Assembly (NCBI RefSeq): GCF_000621325.1
Contig: NZ_JHYQ01000012.1
Location: forward strand, 1-64,000
Length of the DNA: 64,000 bases
Source of the DNA: Thiothrix lacustris DSM 21227
GTDB lineage: Bacteria; Pseudomonadota; Gammaproteobacteria; Thiotrichales; Thiotrichaceae
Direction: 5' to 3'
The stretch's first letter is position 1, and every line of letters starts with the position of its first letter. This document shows positions 47,999-56,825 of this stretch, piece by piece. Made by a program: the position numbers and the translations under genes. The notes beneath the pieces are model-generated. The model did not search any database, was not told the DNA's origin, and was given only the letters and a program-made list of their open reading frames with translations.

Positions 47999-48484
47999 AT
48001 GGAAGACATGACAACACGCGATGTACAGGAACCCTACAGAGAACACCTGTTGCATTACTATGATGGAACTTCACGGCGTGTGCTGGTGAAAGATGAAGAA
48101 ATTCCTTTCCCAGAAGGCAAACTGATTGTTTCTCGGACTAATCTGCAAGGAGTCATTACCCATTGTAATCAGGCATTTGTCGAGATGTCGGGTTATACTG
48201 AAATGGAGTTGATTGGTCAGCCTCATTATATTCTACGGCATCCAGATATGCCTAAGTCCATATTCAAAGAGGCTTGGGATACGGTGACACAAGGCCAAAA
48301 ATGGCATGGTTATGTTAAAAACTTGTGTAAAGATGGGCGTTACTACTGGGTCTATGCAACCATTATCCTGAATGTGCGCAACGGTGAAGCTGTGAGTTGC
48401 ACTTCGGTGCGGCGCAAACCTTCTCGTACCCAAGTGGAGGCGTGTATTGCACGTTATTCCCAATTAAAACAGGCGGAGGTGTAA
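47999..48484 (+). CDS. Aer-type PAS-domain sensor protein
   Basis: 161 residues from the ATG at 47999, with GGAGAG 6-11 bases before it. A single PAS domain (about 35-145) has the Aer hallmarks: GVITHCNQAFVEMSGYTEMELIGQPHYILRHPDMP, then VKNLCKDGRYYWVYATI. In Aer the Arg-His-x-Asp of this motif binds FAD, so this protein could sense redox or oxygen. It has no output domain or membrane helix, so it must signal by contact. It ends 4 bases before the PhnD-like gene. Confidence 0.88.
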   Translation: MEDMTTRDVQEPYREHLLHYYDGTSRRVLVKDEEIPFPEGKLIVSRTNLQGVITHCNQAFVEMSGYTEMELIGQPHYILRHPDMPKSIFKEAWDTVTQGQKWHGYVKNLCKDGRYYWVYATIILNVRNGEAVSCTSVRRKPSRTQVEACIARYSQLKQAEV

Positions 48485-48488
48485 GGTT

Positions 48489-49235
48489 ATGCGTTATGTG
48501 ATGACGGTTAGCCCTGATTTCCCCCCAGCGCAGATTGCTGGCTGGTATATTTTTAATACTTGGCTGCAACGTCAGTTAGGGGTGCAGATCCATGTGGAAC
48601 TGTATCAAAACTTTTCCAGCCAACGAATCGCTATCCAAAATGATGGCATTGATTTGATTTACGCAAACCCTTTTGATGCTGCTATGTTGGTGCGTGAGAA
48701 AGGTTTTACAGCGATTGCTACTCCGATGCACAAATCGGATGAGGCGATTATTGCCGTTGCCGTGGACTCAGCGGTGCAGTGTATCGAAGACCTGAAGCCG
48801 GGCATTCGGATTGCAACTACTGATGATCCAGATGTGAATTTGATTTCCATGATTATGCTGGAACCAGCAGATTTGTCAGCCCATAATGTTGAAACACAAA
48901 CGGTTGACAGTTACGTATTGGTTGCTAAGCAATTGCTACAAGGGCAAGCAGATGTGGGATTTTTCCTGCGAGATGCCTTTGAAACACTTTCAGGTGTGAT
49001 TCAGCGCCAAGTACGGGAGCTGATTCGCAGTGAAATACATGTCATTCGTCACGTATTGTTGTTAAGTCCCCGGATGCAAGCACTGCATGGGGAATTACAG
49101 CAAATGCTACTCATGATGAACGATGATATTAAAGGTAAAAGTGTGTTGCAGAGCCTTGGTTTGTTAGGCTGGGAAGCACAGGAACAAGAAGATACAGAAT
49201 TTATGATTGACCTGATGGATACACTGGTTAGCTAA
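48489..49235 (+). CDS. PhnD/SsuA-like substrate-binding-fold protein without a signal peptide
   Basis: 248 residues. The two-lobe periplasmic-binding fold of the PhnD family is apparent: YVMTVSPDFPPAQIAGWYIF at the start, GIDLIYANPFDAAMLVREKG in lobe 1, then IRIATTDDPDVNLISM and VAKQLLQGQADVGFFLRDAF in lobe 2. Unlike transporter components it begins directly at the first strand and has no export signal, so it should stay in the cytoplasm. It is coupled to the PAS gene, which suggests a cytoplasmic ligand sensor. Ligand unknown. Confidence 0.75.
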   Translation: MRYVMTVSPDFPPAQIAGWYIFNTWLQRQLGVQIHVELYQNFSSQRIAIQNDGIDLIYANPFDAAMLVREKGFTAIATPMHKSDEAIIAVAVDSAVQCIEDLKPGIRIATTDDPDVNLISMIMLEPADLSAHNVETQTVDSYVLVAKQLLQGQADVGFFLRDAFETLSGVIQRQVRELIRSEIHVIRHVLLLSPRMQALHGELQQMLLMMNDDIKGKSVLQSLGLLGWEAQEQEDTEFMIDLMDTLVS

Positions 49236-49237
49236 CC

Positions 49238-50272
49238 ATGAAAAAATTGACCCAATTCAGTCAGCCATTACACGCAAGTTTACCGCGTGTGTTAACGCTG
49301 GCAGCGCTCATCGGGACGTGCCTATCCGACGTTGTTTTGGCTGAAGATAAAGTCTGGGAAGTCCAGTCCGGTAATGTCTTGAGTAAAATTGTGGCGGAGC
49401 ATTATCCCGATTATGCTGACCGCCAAGCCATTATGGATGAGATTCTTAAGCGTAATCCTAAGGCTTTTAGCAATAAGAGTATCAATAGCCTGATTGTTGG
49501 CAAAACATTGATACTGCCAGACGCAAAAGATCTTCCTAATTTACAGCCATCACCTCCACCTCCAGCTCAACCAGCGAAACTAGGTGCTGATTCGGCCGCG
49601 TTAGCCGAACTGAAGGATACGGTGGCATTGCTGCAAGAAGAAAATGCAGCTTTACAGGAGATGGTTAAAGGGTATGTGGAAGCGCCTGCTACGAATACCA
49701 ACGTGGTGGATGATTTAAAAAAACAATTGGATGCAGCGAAACAGTCACTTAAAGAAAGCGAAACAATCAAGCAGCAGTTGGAGGAGCAGGTCGCCACTGC
49801 AAAGCATGATAACGAAACGTTGCAGAATGACTTGCAGCAGATTCGCGCTGCTGCTGCTATGGCTGAGAATAATGCTGTCAGTGCAGGAAACTTGCCGTGG
49901 ATATTATTAGGGCTTTTAGCATTATTGACGTTGCCTCTCATTTGGTTATTACGTCGTAAGCGTGAGCCAACTCCACTGGTTTCGAGTGCTGTTTCCACCA
50001 GTACTGTTGCAACAACACCCACCGCTGCTGTCAATACATCTTCACTACCTTCTGAGGTTACTCAGGATTCTCCGAAGATGCAGGCTGCCACGACTGCTGC
50101 GGTGGTCGTGGTGGACAGCAATCCTGATGCTGCTCTTAAGTTAGATATTGCGCGTGCTTATTTAGATTTGCGGGATTCCGCCGCCGCTGCGGATATGTTG
50201 CAGGAAGTGTTAAAAGAAGGTGGAGAGCAGCAACGTCAAGAAGCTCGTGAAATTCTATCTTTTATTACCTGA
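49238..50272 (+). CDS. FimV-like LysM membrane protein
   Basis: 344 residues. A signal peptide (LTLAALIGTCLSDVVLA, to about 35) is followed by a LysM-like peptidoglycan-binding domain (VWEVQSGNVLSKIVAEHYP to about 95), a Pro-rich linker and a coiled coil (about 120-200). A membrane helix follows at about 210-232 (LPWILLGLLALLTLPLIWLL), then a cytoplasmic tail ending in a FimV C-terminal TPR (ALKLDIARAYLDLRDSAAAADMLQEVL). FimV proteins gather polar and pilus proteins. This one is short (P. aeruginosa FimV is about 900). It starts 2 bases after the PhnD-like gene. Confidence 0.82.
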   Translation: MKKLTQFSQPLHASLPRVLTLAALIGTCLSDVVLAEDKVWEVQSGNVLSKIVAEHYPDYADRQAIMDEILKRNPKAFSNKSINSLIVGKTLILPDAKDLPNLQPSPPPPAQPAKLGADSAALAELKDTVALLQEENAALQEMVKGYVEAPATNTNVVDDLKKQLDAAKQSLKESETIKQQLEEQVATAKHDNETLQNDLQQIRAAAAMAENNAVSAGNLPWILLGLLALLTLPLIWLLRRKREPTPLVSSAVSTSTVATTPTAAVNTSSLPSEVTQDSPKMQAATTAAVVVVDSNPDAALKLDIARAYLDLRDSAAAADMLQEVLKEGGEQQRQEAREILSFIT

Positions 50273-50434
50273 TATTGACCACTTATTCTTAAAAATAAGC
50301 AGGTTATCCTGCTAATCCACACATCCTTTCCCTTTATCTAGCTACTGCTGGTTGAGAGTGATCAAACTTCTTAATCTCCATGTTCAGCCATTGAACTATA
50401 TTCAATGGCTTGAATTACGATTTTGGAGTGTTAA

Positions 50435-51184
50435 ATGGCTTTTCCTGCTCTCGCTGTAGGCAAACAGCAATTACTTCCTTTAGCTGCATTACTCTTACTG
50501 GTGAGTGTCACGGTGTTGACTGGGATTAGTCTGCTAATACAGCAACCCGCCATTGAAACGGATTTATTGCAGCGTACTCGTCAAGCTCTAGCAAAGGCAG
50601 GTTTGCCTACCAATATTGTTCACTTTAGTGGCCGAGATGGCGTTTTGTCTGGAACGATCGCGAGTGATGCTGATGTGGCACAGTTGCAGTCGGTGGTAAG
50701 TAGTGTTTATGGTGTGCGTGACGTTGAGGTTCGTTTAGTTCCGGTTAAGACTGAAGCCGCGCAACCCATGACTGAAGTTTCAGCCACATTACCCTCAACT
50801 CCCAACGATAAGTTGTATTCCCCTTCTAAAAAATACCCTATTGAGCAAATCGATCTGAATGTTCTTCAGTTTGAGTATGCACGTGCCGAGCTAGATGCTG
50901 ATGGCATCAGTGTATTGCATAAAGTCATTGAGATACTGCGTCAACACCCTAGCATGGTGATTGAGGTATCTGCTCACACGGATAACGATGGCACAGCCCT
51001 AGGTAATCTAACGGTCAGTCAAGCGCGTGCTGAAGAAGTGCGTAACTATTTATTGTCTCAAGGTGTGGCGACTCAGCAAGTGGTGGCTCAAGGGTATGGT
51101 TCTACACGCCCCGTTGCTGATCGCAATCATATTGAAGAGTCTGCTAAAAATCGGCGTATCGATATTACAGTATTGAAGGAGTAG
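50435..51184 (+). CDS. Inner-membrane OmpA-domain protein
   Basis: 249 residues. Uncleaved membrane helix at about 13-34 (LPLAALLLLVSVTVLTGISLL), then a BON-like domain (about 45-108; HFSGRDGVLSGTIASDADVAQL, VYGVRDVEVRL), then an OmpA/MotB-type peptidoglycan-binding domain (about 135-249; HPSMVIEVSAHTDNDGT, LSQARAEEVRNYLL, SAKNRRIDITV). It ties the inner membrane to the cell wall. It begins after a 162-base gap that contains two short hairpins and may have its own promoter. Confidence 0.85.
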   Translation: MAFPALAVGKQQLLPLAALLLLVSVTVLTGISLLIQQPAIETDLLQRTRQALAKAGLPTNIVHFSGRDGVLSGTIASDADVAQLQSVVSSVYGVRDVEVRLVPVKTEAAQPMTEVSATLPSTPNDKLYSPSKKYPIEQIDLNVLQFEYARAELDADGISVLHKVIEILRQHPSMVIEVSAHTDNDGTALGNLTVSQARAEEVRNYLLSQGVATQQVVAQGYGSTRPVADRNHIEESAKNRRIDITVLKE

Positions 51185-51187
51185 TCT

Positions 51188-51889
51188 ATGGAATATCTTG
51201 CCGTGCAAATGTCAGTATTTTGGGGGGGAGCTATCGTCGGTGGAGTATTGTTGGGTTGGTGGTTTACCCAGTTTTTCTATCGGCAAGCGGCTAATGCATG
51301 TCATGTTGAATTGCTCGGATTACGGCGTAACTATGAAGACTCCACTAAGGAAAACAGTCAGTTACGCTATAAGCTACAGCAGTTAGATGGTATGTTACGT
51401 AAGATCTCAACTCTTCCTTCTGATGCAGAGTATGGGCAATTCTTACAAGTCAGGAAAAAACTGGAGAAAACCCGGCTGCAATACCAAAGTTTATTGGATA
51501 AGTATCATCATCAGCAAAAGATGTTGGCACGTTTGACGACTGAACTACAAGATAGCAAACAGGAACTGATGAGTTTGCAGGTGGCTTTCAGCCAACAACA
51601 CAGTGGTTTGGTGACTAAGCCACCAGTGGTTTCAGTTGCTCTGCAAGAGAATAATCCGCTTACTGATAAACGTGATGATTTAACCCTTATTCAGGGTATT
51701 AACCAGCACATTGCGAGCAAATTACAAGCGCTTGGTATTGTCACTTATCGTCAGATTGCTGAATGTACCGTGGATGATATACATTCCATTCAACGCACAT
51801 TAGGCCTTGAATTGATGCCACCGCCTGAAGGGTGGGTACAACATGCCTATTCGCTATTTCAGCAGAAATACCCACCATTACTTGCCTGA
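51188..51889 (+). CDS. Membrane coiled-coil protein with helix-hairpin-helix C-terminus
   Basis: 233 residues. Membrane helix near 10-28 (FWGGAIVGGVLLGWWF), coiled coil to about 135, a short linker, then a helix-hairpin-helix domain (LTLIQGINQHIASKLQALGI, then VTYRQIAECTVDDIHSIQRTLGL). The domain is like those in bacterial proteins of the large-subunit-L21-associated or DUF4332 type, where it binds protein or nucleic acid. It follows the OmpA-domain gene by 3 bases. Role unknown; it could link the envelope module to the nucleoid. Confidence 0.65.
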   Translation: MEYLAVQMSVFWGGAIVGGVLLGWWFTQFFYRQAANACHVELLGLRRNYEDSTKENSQLRYKLQQLDGMLRKISTLPSDAEYGQFLQVRKKLEKTRLQYQSLLDKYHHQQKMLARLTTELQDSKQELMSLQVAFSQQHSGLVTKPPVVSVALQENNPLTDKRDDLTLIQGINQHIASKLQALGIVTYRQIAECTVDDIHSIQRTLGLELMPPPEGWVQHAYSLFQQKYPPLLA

Positions 51890-51894
51890 TCTTT

Positions 51895-52389
51895 TTAGAA
51901 CTTGGCTGGTTTTTGCTGTGTTCGGATAATGATAAAGCCTGTTTTTAGTTCGGCGTGATAAATCAGACCCAGAATCCGATTTTCATCGGTTCCAATGAAG
52001 CAGGTTTGGCGTTCTAGTGAGGCTGGTTGCCACCAAGACACCGGTGAGTTTTGTGCCATGAATAAGCCGTTAAGGTTTTCTGGCGTTAGATCCTGTTGTT
52101 TGAGTTGATTCTGAATAATAAAGTTTTTTACAGGTGTTTCATCAGACTTGAAGGTGAACCAGGATGTATCACTTTGTGCAGAAGTTTGTTTGAGCGCTTG
52201 AACCTCTGCCAGGTTGGTAATGGGTGTATTAAACCAATCAGCAAGTGCTTGTTTAGCTTCTGCTGGAGGTGCGACTCGCAGGGTGGTTTTTGATGCTGGA
52301 AAAATATATTCACCAATGAATGGAGTGATGATCAGGCTAATGCCAGAAAGGATGACTAGCGCCATCATGAGTGGGTAAACGTATTTCAT
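51895..52389 (-). CDS. Hypothetical membrane-anchored protein downstream of tatD
   Basis: 164 residues. Membrane helix at about 4-26 (VYPLMMALVILSGISLIITPF), the rest probably periplasmic, with a WFTFKSDETPVKNFIIQNQL stretch and a closing ILGLIYHAELKTGFIIIRTQ. No family recognised. The ATG overlaps the tatD stop by 4 bases. Confidence 0.6.
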   Translation of the reverse strand: MKYVYPLMMALVILSGISLIITPFIGEYIFPASKTTLRVAPPAEAKQALADWFNTPITNLAEVQALKQTSAQSDTSWFTFKSDETPVKNFIIQNQLKQQDLTPENLNGLFMAQNSPVSWWQPASLERQTCFIGTDENRILGLIYHAELKTGFIIIRTQQKPAKF

Positions 52390-53171
52390 AAAAACTCATT
52401 CTGTAATTTGAACAATTGTATCGCATTTGCAGTGGTTATTTCCGCAATCTGGGTGAGGCTTTCCCCGCGCAGCTCAGCTAATGTTTCAGCAATAATGGGG
52501 AGGCGAGTGGGGTCGTTCCGTTTGCCACGCCAAGCACTATCCGGTTGATCAGGCGAATCTGTTTCCAGAAGCAAAGCCTCCAACGGCACGTTAGCCAGAA
52601 TAGTACGCAAGCGTTGTGCCCTTGGATAGGTCGATGTACCTCCTACCCCAAGATAAAAACCTTGTTTGATCAATTGATCAGCTTGTTGTTGGCTTCCTGC
52701 AAAACTATGGATCACTCCCCTTAAATTATTTTTACCAGAAAAGCGCCGAATGTGTTTGAGAACACAGTCAAGCGAGTGTCTTGCATGGATAATCAATGGC
52801 AGGTCGAACTCATAGGCAAGTTTTATGTGTGCTATGAAAAGATCTTCCTGCTTCTGGACGTCCAGATGTGGCAGAAAAAAATCCAACCCACATTCGCCAA
52901 CGGCTACGGGTTGTTCGTACTCCAACCAATGGCGTAATGCCACAATATCGTGAGGGGTATGTTCTGCTAAGAACACCGGATGCAGGCCATAAGTGGCATG
53001 AAAATGTGGTGATGTTGAGCAAATATTCCGTAACCGTGGCCAATGTTCGGCACTCACGGCTGGAAAAATAAGTTCGCTAACACCTAGTTCATGCATTTTG
53101 TCGACCAATAATGACCTGTCATCAGTAAATGCAGGGTCGTCAAAGTGGCAATGTGTGTCTATCAGTTTCAT
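52386..53171 (-). CDS. TatD-family metal-dependent DNase
   Basis: 261 residues. The amidohydrolase-type metal ligands are visible: DTHCHFDDPAF (His-x-His), VGECGLDFF (Glu), LPLIIHARHS (His), GVIHSFAGS (His) and LLETDSPDQP (Asp). TatD-type enzymes degrade DNA ends and are linked to DNA quality control. The gene heads a two-gene unit. Confidence 0.92.
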   Translation of the reverse strand: MKLIDTHCHFDDPAFTDDRSLLVDKMHELGVSELIFPAVSAEHWPRLRNICSTSPHFHATYGLHPVFLAEHTPHDIVALRHWLEYEQPVAVGECGLDFFLPHLDVQKQEDLFIAHIKLAYEFDLPLIIHARHSLDCVLKHIRRFSGKNNLRGVIHSFAGSQQQADQLIKQGFYLGVGGTSTYPRAQRLRTILANVPLEALLLETDSPDQPDSAWRGKRNDPTRLPIIAETLAELRGESLTQIAEITTANAIQLFKLQNEFL

Positions 53172-53340
53172 TTGAACTAAAATACAAGATTAGTAATGTA
53201 ATGAACAGGATGGGCTGTTTTTTAATGTGGGTATTGTTTGGTCTCCTTTACTGAATGAAGAAGCTAGCCAAACAAATGAAAATAACTATAAAATATAATT
53301 ATTGAGTGTACTGTATAAATAATGAACTCGTGAGGGGTCC

Positions 53341-54174
53341 ATGACGATGAACAAAAGAGCGGATATCGTGCGTCTATTTCAGGTGACTGATAGTCATTGC
53401 TATGAAAGTGACGATGCACGTTTGACATGGACAGATATGCCGATTTATCCCAATCTTTCCTTAAAGGCAATGTTAGCTCATTTGACCGGAAGGGTTGAGA
53501 ACTATAGTGCCTTGATGCTCACCGGGGATTTAGCGCAGGAAGAGACGCCTGCTACTTACCAGCGTGTGAATACATTACTCAATGCATTTCCCCTACCTGT
53601 TTATGCGTTGCCGGGGAATCATGATATTCCGCAAATGATGAAGGAAAATCTGAGTGGTAATGTACAAATGCCAGAGCAGGTAACGTTGGGCAGTTGGCAT
53701 TTACTGCTGTTGGACACGCACGCGAATGACAAGCCCGATGGATATTTGACAGATGAGCAGTTCGAGCAATTTGAAAAACGGCTGGTCAGTATTCCTGAAG
53801 ATGATTTCGTTGCCGTTTTCATGCACCACCATCCTGTTCCCATCAATAGTGAGTGGATGGATGTGATGGGCTTACAGCAAAAGACCTATTTCTGGCAATT
53901 GATTGAACACTTTCCGCAAGTGAAGGTGGTTTTCAATGGGCATATCCACCAAGAATTCAACGGCCAGCATCAGTACCTTGATGGGCGCACGGTGGCGGTA
54001 CATGGTACGCCAGCAACGTGTATCCAAATGAAGCCAGTCCGTAAAAATATTGAATTCGACCACACCTGCCCAGCTTGGCGTGATATTGCGCTGTTGCCGG
54101 ATGGTAGCGTGCAAACACAAGTGCATTATCTGCCTTTTGTGGTGCGTGAAGAAGCGATCAAATCCTCGATTTGA
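53341..54174 (+). CDS. cpdA: CpdA-like 3',5'-cyclic-AMP phosphodiesterase
   Basis: 277 residues, class III metallophosphoesterase. Motifs in order: VTDSHCYES, LMLTGDLAQEE, LPGNHDIP, FMHHHPVP, FNGHIHQE; together they hold the two metals. The insertion pattern and length agree with CpdA/Icc proteins, which break down cAMP. The ATG at 53341 has a GAGGGG site. The substrate is inferred from family. Confidence 0.85.
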   Translation: MTMNKRADIVRLFQVTDSHCYESDDARLTWTDMPIYPNLSLKAMLAHLTGRVENYSALMLTGDLAQEETPATYQRVNTLLNAFPLPVYALPGNHDIPQMMKENLSGNVQMPEQVTLGSWHLLLLDTHANDKPDGYLTDEQFEQFEKRLVSIPEDDFVAVFMHHHPVPINSEWMDVMGLQQKTYFWQLIEHFPQVKVVFNGHIHQEFNGQHQYLDGRTVAVHGTPATCIQMKPVRKNIEFDHTCPAWRDIALLPDGSVQTQVHYLPFVVREEAIKSSI

Positions 54175-54207
54175 CAGCCTAACCCTAATCCCGTACCGTG
54201 CAGCCCT

Positions 54208-54328
54208 GTTCAGGTGCGCTTCATCTTTAATAGGGAAGCGTTAAACGGGAAGTTGGTGCAAGACCAACACTGCCCTCGCAACGGTAAGCAGCTTAAACAA
54301 GCTGTAAGTCCGATACCGGCCTGACGAG
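54208..54328 (+). promoter_or_regulatory. Cobalamin (AdoCbl) riboswitch
   Basis: Shows the conserved blocks of the B12 element in order: CAGGTGC (54211-54217), TAATAGGGAAG (54228-54238), GGTGCAAGACC with ACACTGCCCTCGCAACGGTAA (54255-54286), and the B12 box AAGTCCGATACCGGCCTG (54306-54323). It lies 70 bases before btuB. A further stem downstream (GCGAC...GTCGC, 54331-54348) and TGCGC...GCGCA near 54360 may form the expression platform. It should switch btuB and the following genes off when cobalamin is plentiful. Confidence 0.93.
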
Positions 54329-54396
54329 GCGCGACTTTACCCCGGTCGCTTTGTACACGTGCGCGACGGGCGCATCGCTACGGAAATCCATATCCC

Positions 54397-56238
54397 ATGA
54401 AATCATTCCCTCTCGCCGCAGTGTTTGGCACTGCTGCTGTTTGCCTGTTGGCATCCCCGCTGGTGTTGGCAGAAGACGCCACGCCTACCTCCCTTGATGA
54501 CATCGTTGTTACTGCTGGCCGCAAAGCACAGACGGTAGATGCGACCCTTGCCCCTGTCAGTATTATTACCCGCACCGATATTGAACAATATCAGGCGAGC
54601 AGCCTGCCTGATGTCTTGCGGCGTTTACCGGGTGTTACTCTCAGTAATAGCGGTGGGGTTGGTAAAACGACTTCGGTATTTATCCGTGGCACTCATTCCA
54701 GTCATGTATTGGTCTTGGTTGATGGTATTAAAGTCGGTTCCGCCACCACCGGCAGCGTAGCGTTTGAAGATTTGCCATTGGATCAAGTGGAACGCATCGA
54801 AGTCGTGCGTGGTCCACGTTCCAGCCTGTACGGCTCGGAAGCGATTGGCGGCGTGATCCAGATTTTCACTCGCAAAGGCGGCAAAGGTTTTCAGCCAGAA
54901 GTCAGTGTAGGCATTGGTAGCCACAATACCCAACAAGCCCATGCAAACCTTGCGGGCGGTGATGGCACAACCTGGTACAACCTGAATGCAGGCAAGGACA
55001 AAACCGACGGCATCAATGTTACTGCGAATAACAGCGAACCGGATCGGGATGGTTATAAACGTGACAGCGTTACCTTGCGTGCCGGACACCGTTTTGCTGA
55101 TGGTACGATGCTGGAAGCGTCTGCCTTGCACGCCAAGGGTGAAAACCATTTCGATGGCAGCTTCAATAATGAGTCACGTTTTACCCAGCAGGTGCTGAAT
55201 GCCAAGTTACAGCATTCCCTGAATGACAAGGTGCTACTGACTGCGCAATTGGGGCAGGCACGGGACGATTCCGACAATTACCTCAACGGTGTTCCGCTGA
55301 CGGCTTACCGCACCTACAATACCCAGCGTAATACAGGCACACTTCAGGCCGATATGGCTGTGGGGGCGAAGGGAACGGCAACACTGGGGCTTGATCAGCA
55401 ACAGGATAAGGTGATCAGTGACAGTACTTATGATCGCACTTCCCGCGACAATACCGGCGTGTTTGCCAATTACCAGACGGATATTGGTGCAACGCGGCTG
55501 GATGTTTCTGCCCGTCACGACAAGAACGAACAGTTTGGCAGCAACAATACCGGGAACATTGCGGTCGGGCGGGATCTCAATAATGGGATGCGGGTAACGG
55601 CTGCGTATGGCACGGCATTTAAAGCCCCGACATTCAACAATCTGTATTACCCGTTTAGCGGCGACCCGAATTTGCAGCCGGAAACCTCCCAAAGTGTGGA
55701 ACTGGGTGTTTCTGGGAAACTAGCAGGTGACAAGGTACAGTGGTCAGCCAATGCCTTTAGTAATGAGATTGACCATCTGATCAGTTACCCACCACCGGAT
55801 TACGCCGTTAGTCAGACCGACAAGGCGCGGATTCGCGGGCTGGAATTGAGTGCTACTACGCAAGTGGCAGGCTGGGACATTAACGCCAATGCTACCGTGC
55901 AGCAGCCGGAAAACCGCAGCGGCACGAATACTGGTAAGACCCTGATTTACCGCCCCAAGCAGTTTGCCAATGTGGATGTTGACCGTGAAATGGGCAAATT
56001 CCGTGTGGGCGGCAGCGTCCATGCTGAAAGCCAGCGTTACACCGACGATGCCAATACCGAGAGCAAAAAACTGGCGGGTTATGGCACGCTGGACTTACGC
56101 GCTGATTATCGGGTGTCGAAAGACTGGACAGTGGGCGCAAAAGTCGGCAACGTACTGAACAAGGATTACCAAACCAGCAACGGCTATAATCAAGACGGTG
56201 TTAATGGCTTAGTGACAGTTAAGTACGCGCCGAAGTAA
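54397..56238 (+). CDS. btuB: TonB-dependent outer-membrane cobalamin receptor BtuB
   Basis: 613 residues. Signal peptide (VFGTAAVCLLASPLVLA), then a TonB box-like LDDIVVTAG, a plug domain (LPDVLRRLPGVTLSNSGG; VERIEVVRGPRSSLYGSEAIGGVIQIFT), and a 22-strand barrel with short aromatic-lined strands to the end. Length equals E. coli BtuB (614). The riboswitch upstream and cobQ/cobO downstream mark the substrate as cobalamin or cobinamide. The periplasmic BtuF and BtuCD are not in the window. Confidence 0.93.
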   Translation: MKSFPLAAVFGTAAVCLLASPLVLAEDATPTSLDDIVVTAGRKAQTVDATLAPVSIITRTDIEQYQASSLPDVLRRLPGVTLSNSGGVGKTTSVFIRGTHSSHVLVLVDGIKVGSATTGSVAFEDLPLDQVERIEVVRGPRSSLYGSEAIGGVIQIFTRKGGKGFQPEVSVGIGSHNTQQAHANLAGGDGTTWYNLNAGKDKTDGINVTANNSEPDRDGYKRDSVTLRAGHRFADGTMLEASALHAKGENHFDGSFNNESRFTQQVLNAKLQHSLNDKVLLTAQLGQARDDSDNYLNGVPLTAYRTYNTQRNTGTLQADMAVGAKGTATLGLDQQQDKVISDSTYDRTSRDNTGVFANYQTDIGATRLDVSARHDKNEQFGSNNTGNIAVGRDLNNGMRVTAAYGTAFKAPTFNNLYYPFSGDPNLQPETSQSVELGVSGKLAGDKVQWSANAFSNEIDHLISYPPPDYAVSQTDKARIRGLELSATTQVAGWDINANATVQQPENRSGTNTGKTLIYRPKQFANVDVDREMGKFRVGGSVHAESQRYTDDANTESKKLAGYGTLDLRADYRVSKDWTVGAKVGNVLNKDYQTSNGYNQDGVNGLVTVKYAPK

Positions 56239-56263
56239 TTTACCCACCTAACAGGAGATATTT

Positions 56264-56824
56264 ATGTTCACACTTTCAACCAAAAACCAATGGCTGGTGG
56301 GCGGCGTATTGCTGGCTGCCATGCTCGTTACCCGTGCGCATGTGAGCGATCATTTGCTGGATGCGTCGTGGGCGGTGTTCTTGCTGGCAGGTTTCTATCT
56401 GCGCAAGGTGCTGGCGTTTGGCGTATTCATGGCGACTGCTGTGGCGATTGATTACATGGCCATCAATCAGTTTGGTGTCAGCAGTTTCTGTGTGTCGCAG
56501 GCGTATGTGGCGTTGGTTCCGGCTTACGGTGCGTTGTTTATGGCTGGGCGTTGGTTCGCGGGTCAATATCAGGGCGAAACGCTGGCATCGCTGGGCAAAC
56601 TGATGCTGGCGGTTGTGATTGGTTTCGCGGTGTCGGAATTGATTTCCAGCGGCAGTTTTTATGCGCTCTCCGGGACAGTGACTGATGTCAGTCTGGCGGG
56701 TTTCATGGAATCTTTGCTGAAGTATGCTCCGCACGGTTTGTACATCATGAGCCTGTACGTGACGATTGCGGCTTTGCTGCATGTTGCGGTGCGTCAGGTA
56801 ACGCGGTCTGACGTAACCGTCTGA
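56264..56824 (+). CDS. Candidate BtuM-type B12 transport membrane protein
   Basis: 186 residues with six predicted membrane segments ([84 protein letters not shown]). It lies between btuB and cobQ behind a B12 riboswitch. BtuM of Thiobacillus denitrificans is a solitary ECF-type S component of similar size that carries out B12 uptake and decyanation with a conserved cysteine. Here there is a single cysteine, Cys76, in GVSSFCVSQ. BtuN-type proteins are another possibility. Family assigned by context and topology. Confidence 0.55.
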   Translation: MFTLSTKNQWLVGGVLLAAMLVTRAHVSDHLLDASWAVFLLAGFYLRKVLAFGVFMATAVAIDYMAINQFGVSSFCVSQAYVALVPAYGALFMAGRWFAGQYQGETLASLGKLMLAVVIGFAVSELISSGSFYALSGTVTDVSLAGFMESLLKYAPHGLYIMSLYVTIAALLHVAVRQVTRSDVTV

Positions 56825-56825
56825 T

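Noticed and set aside
50283-50320. Two short hairpins (CTTATT/AATAAG and AGCAGG/CCTGCT) as a terminator ending the module after the FimV-like gene
   Set aside because: Stems are short and not followed by a T-run, so a firm terminator call is not justified.
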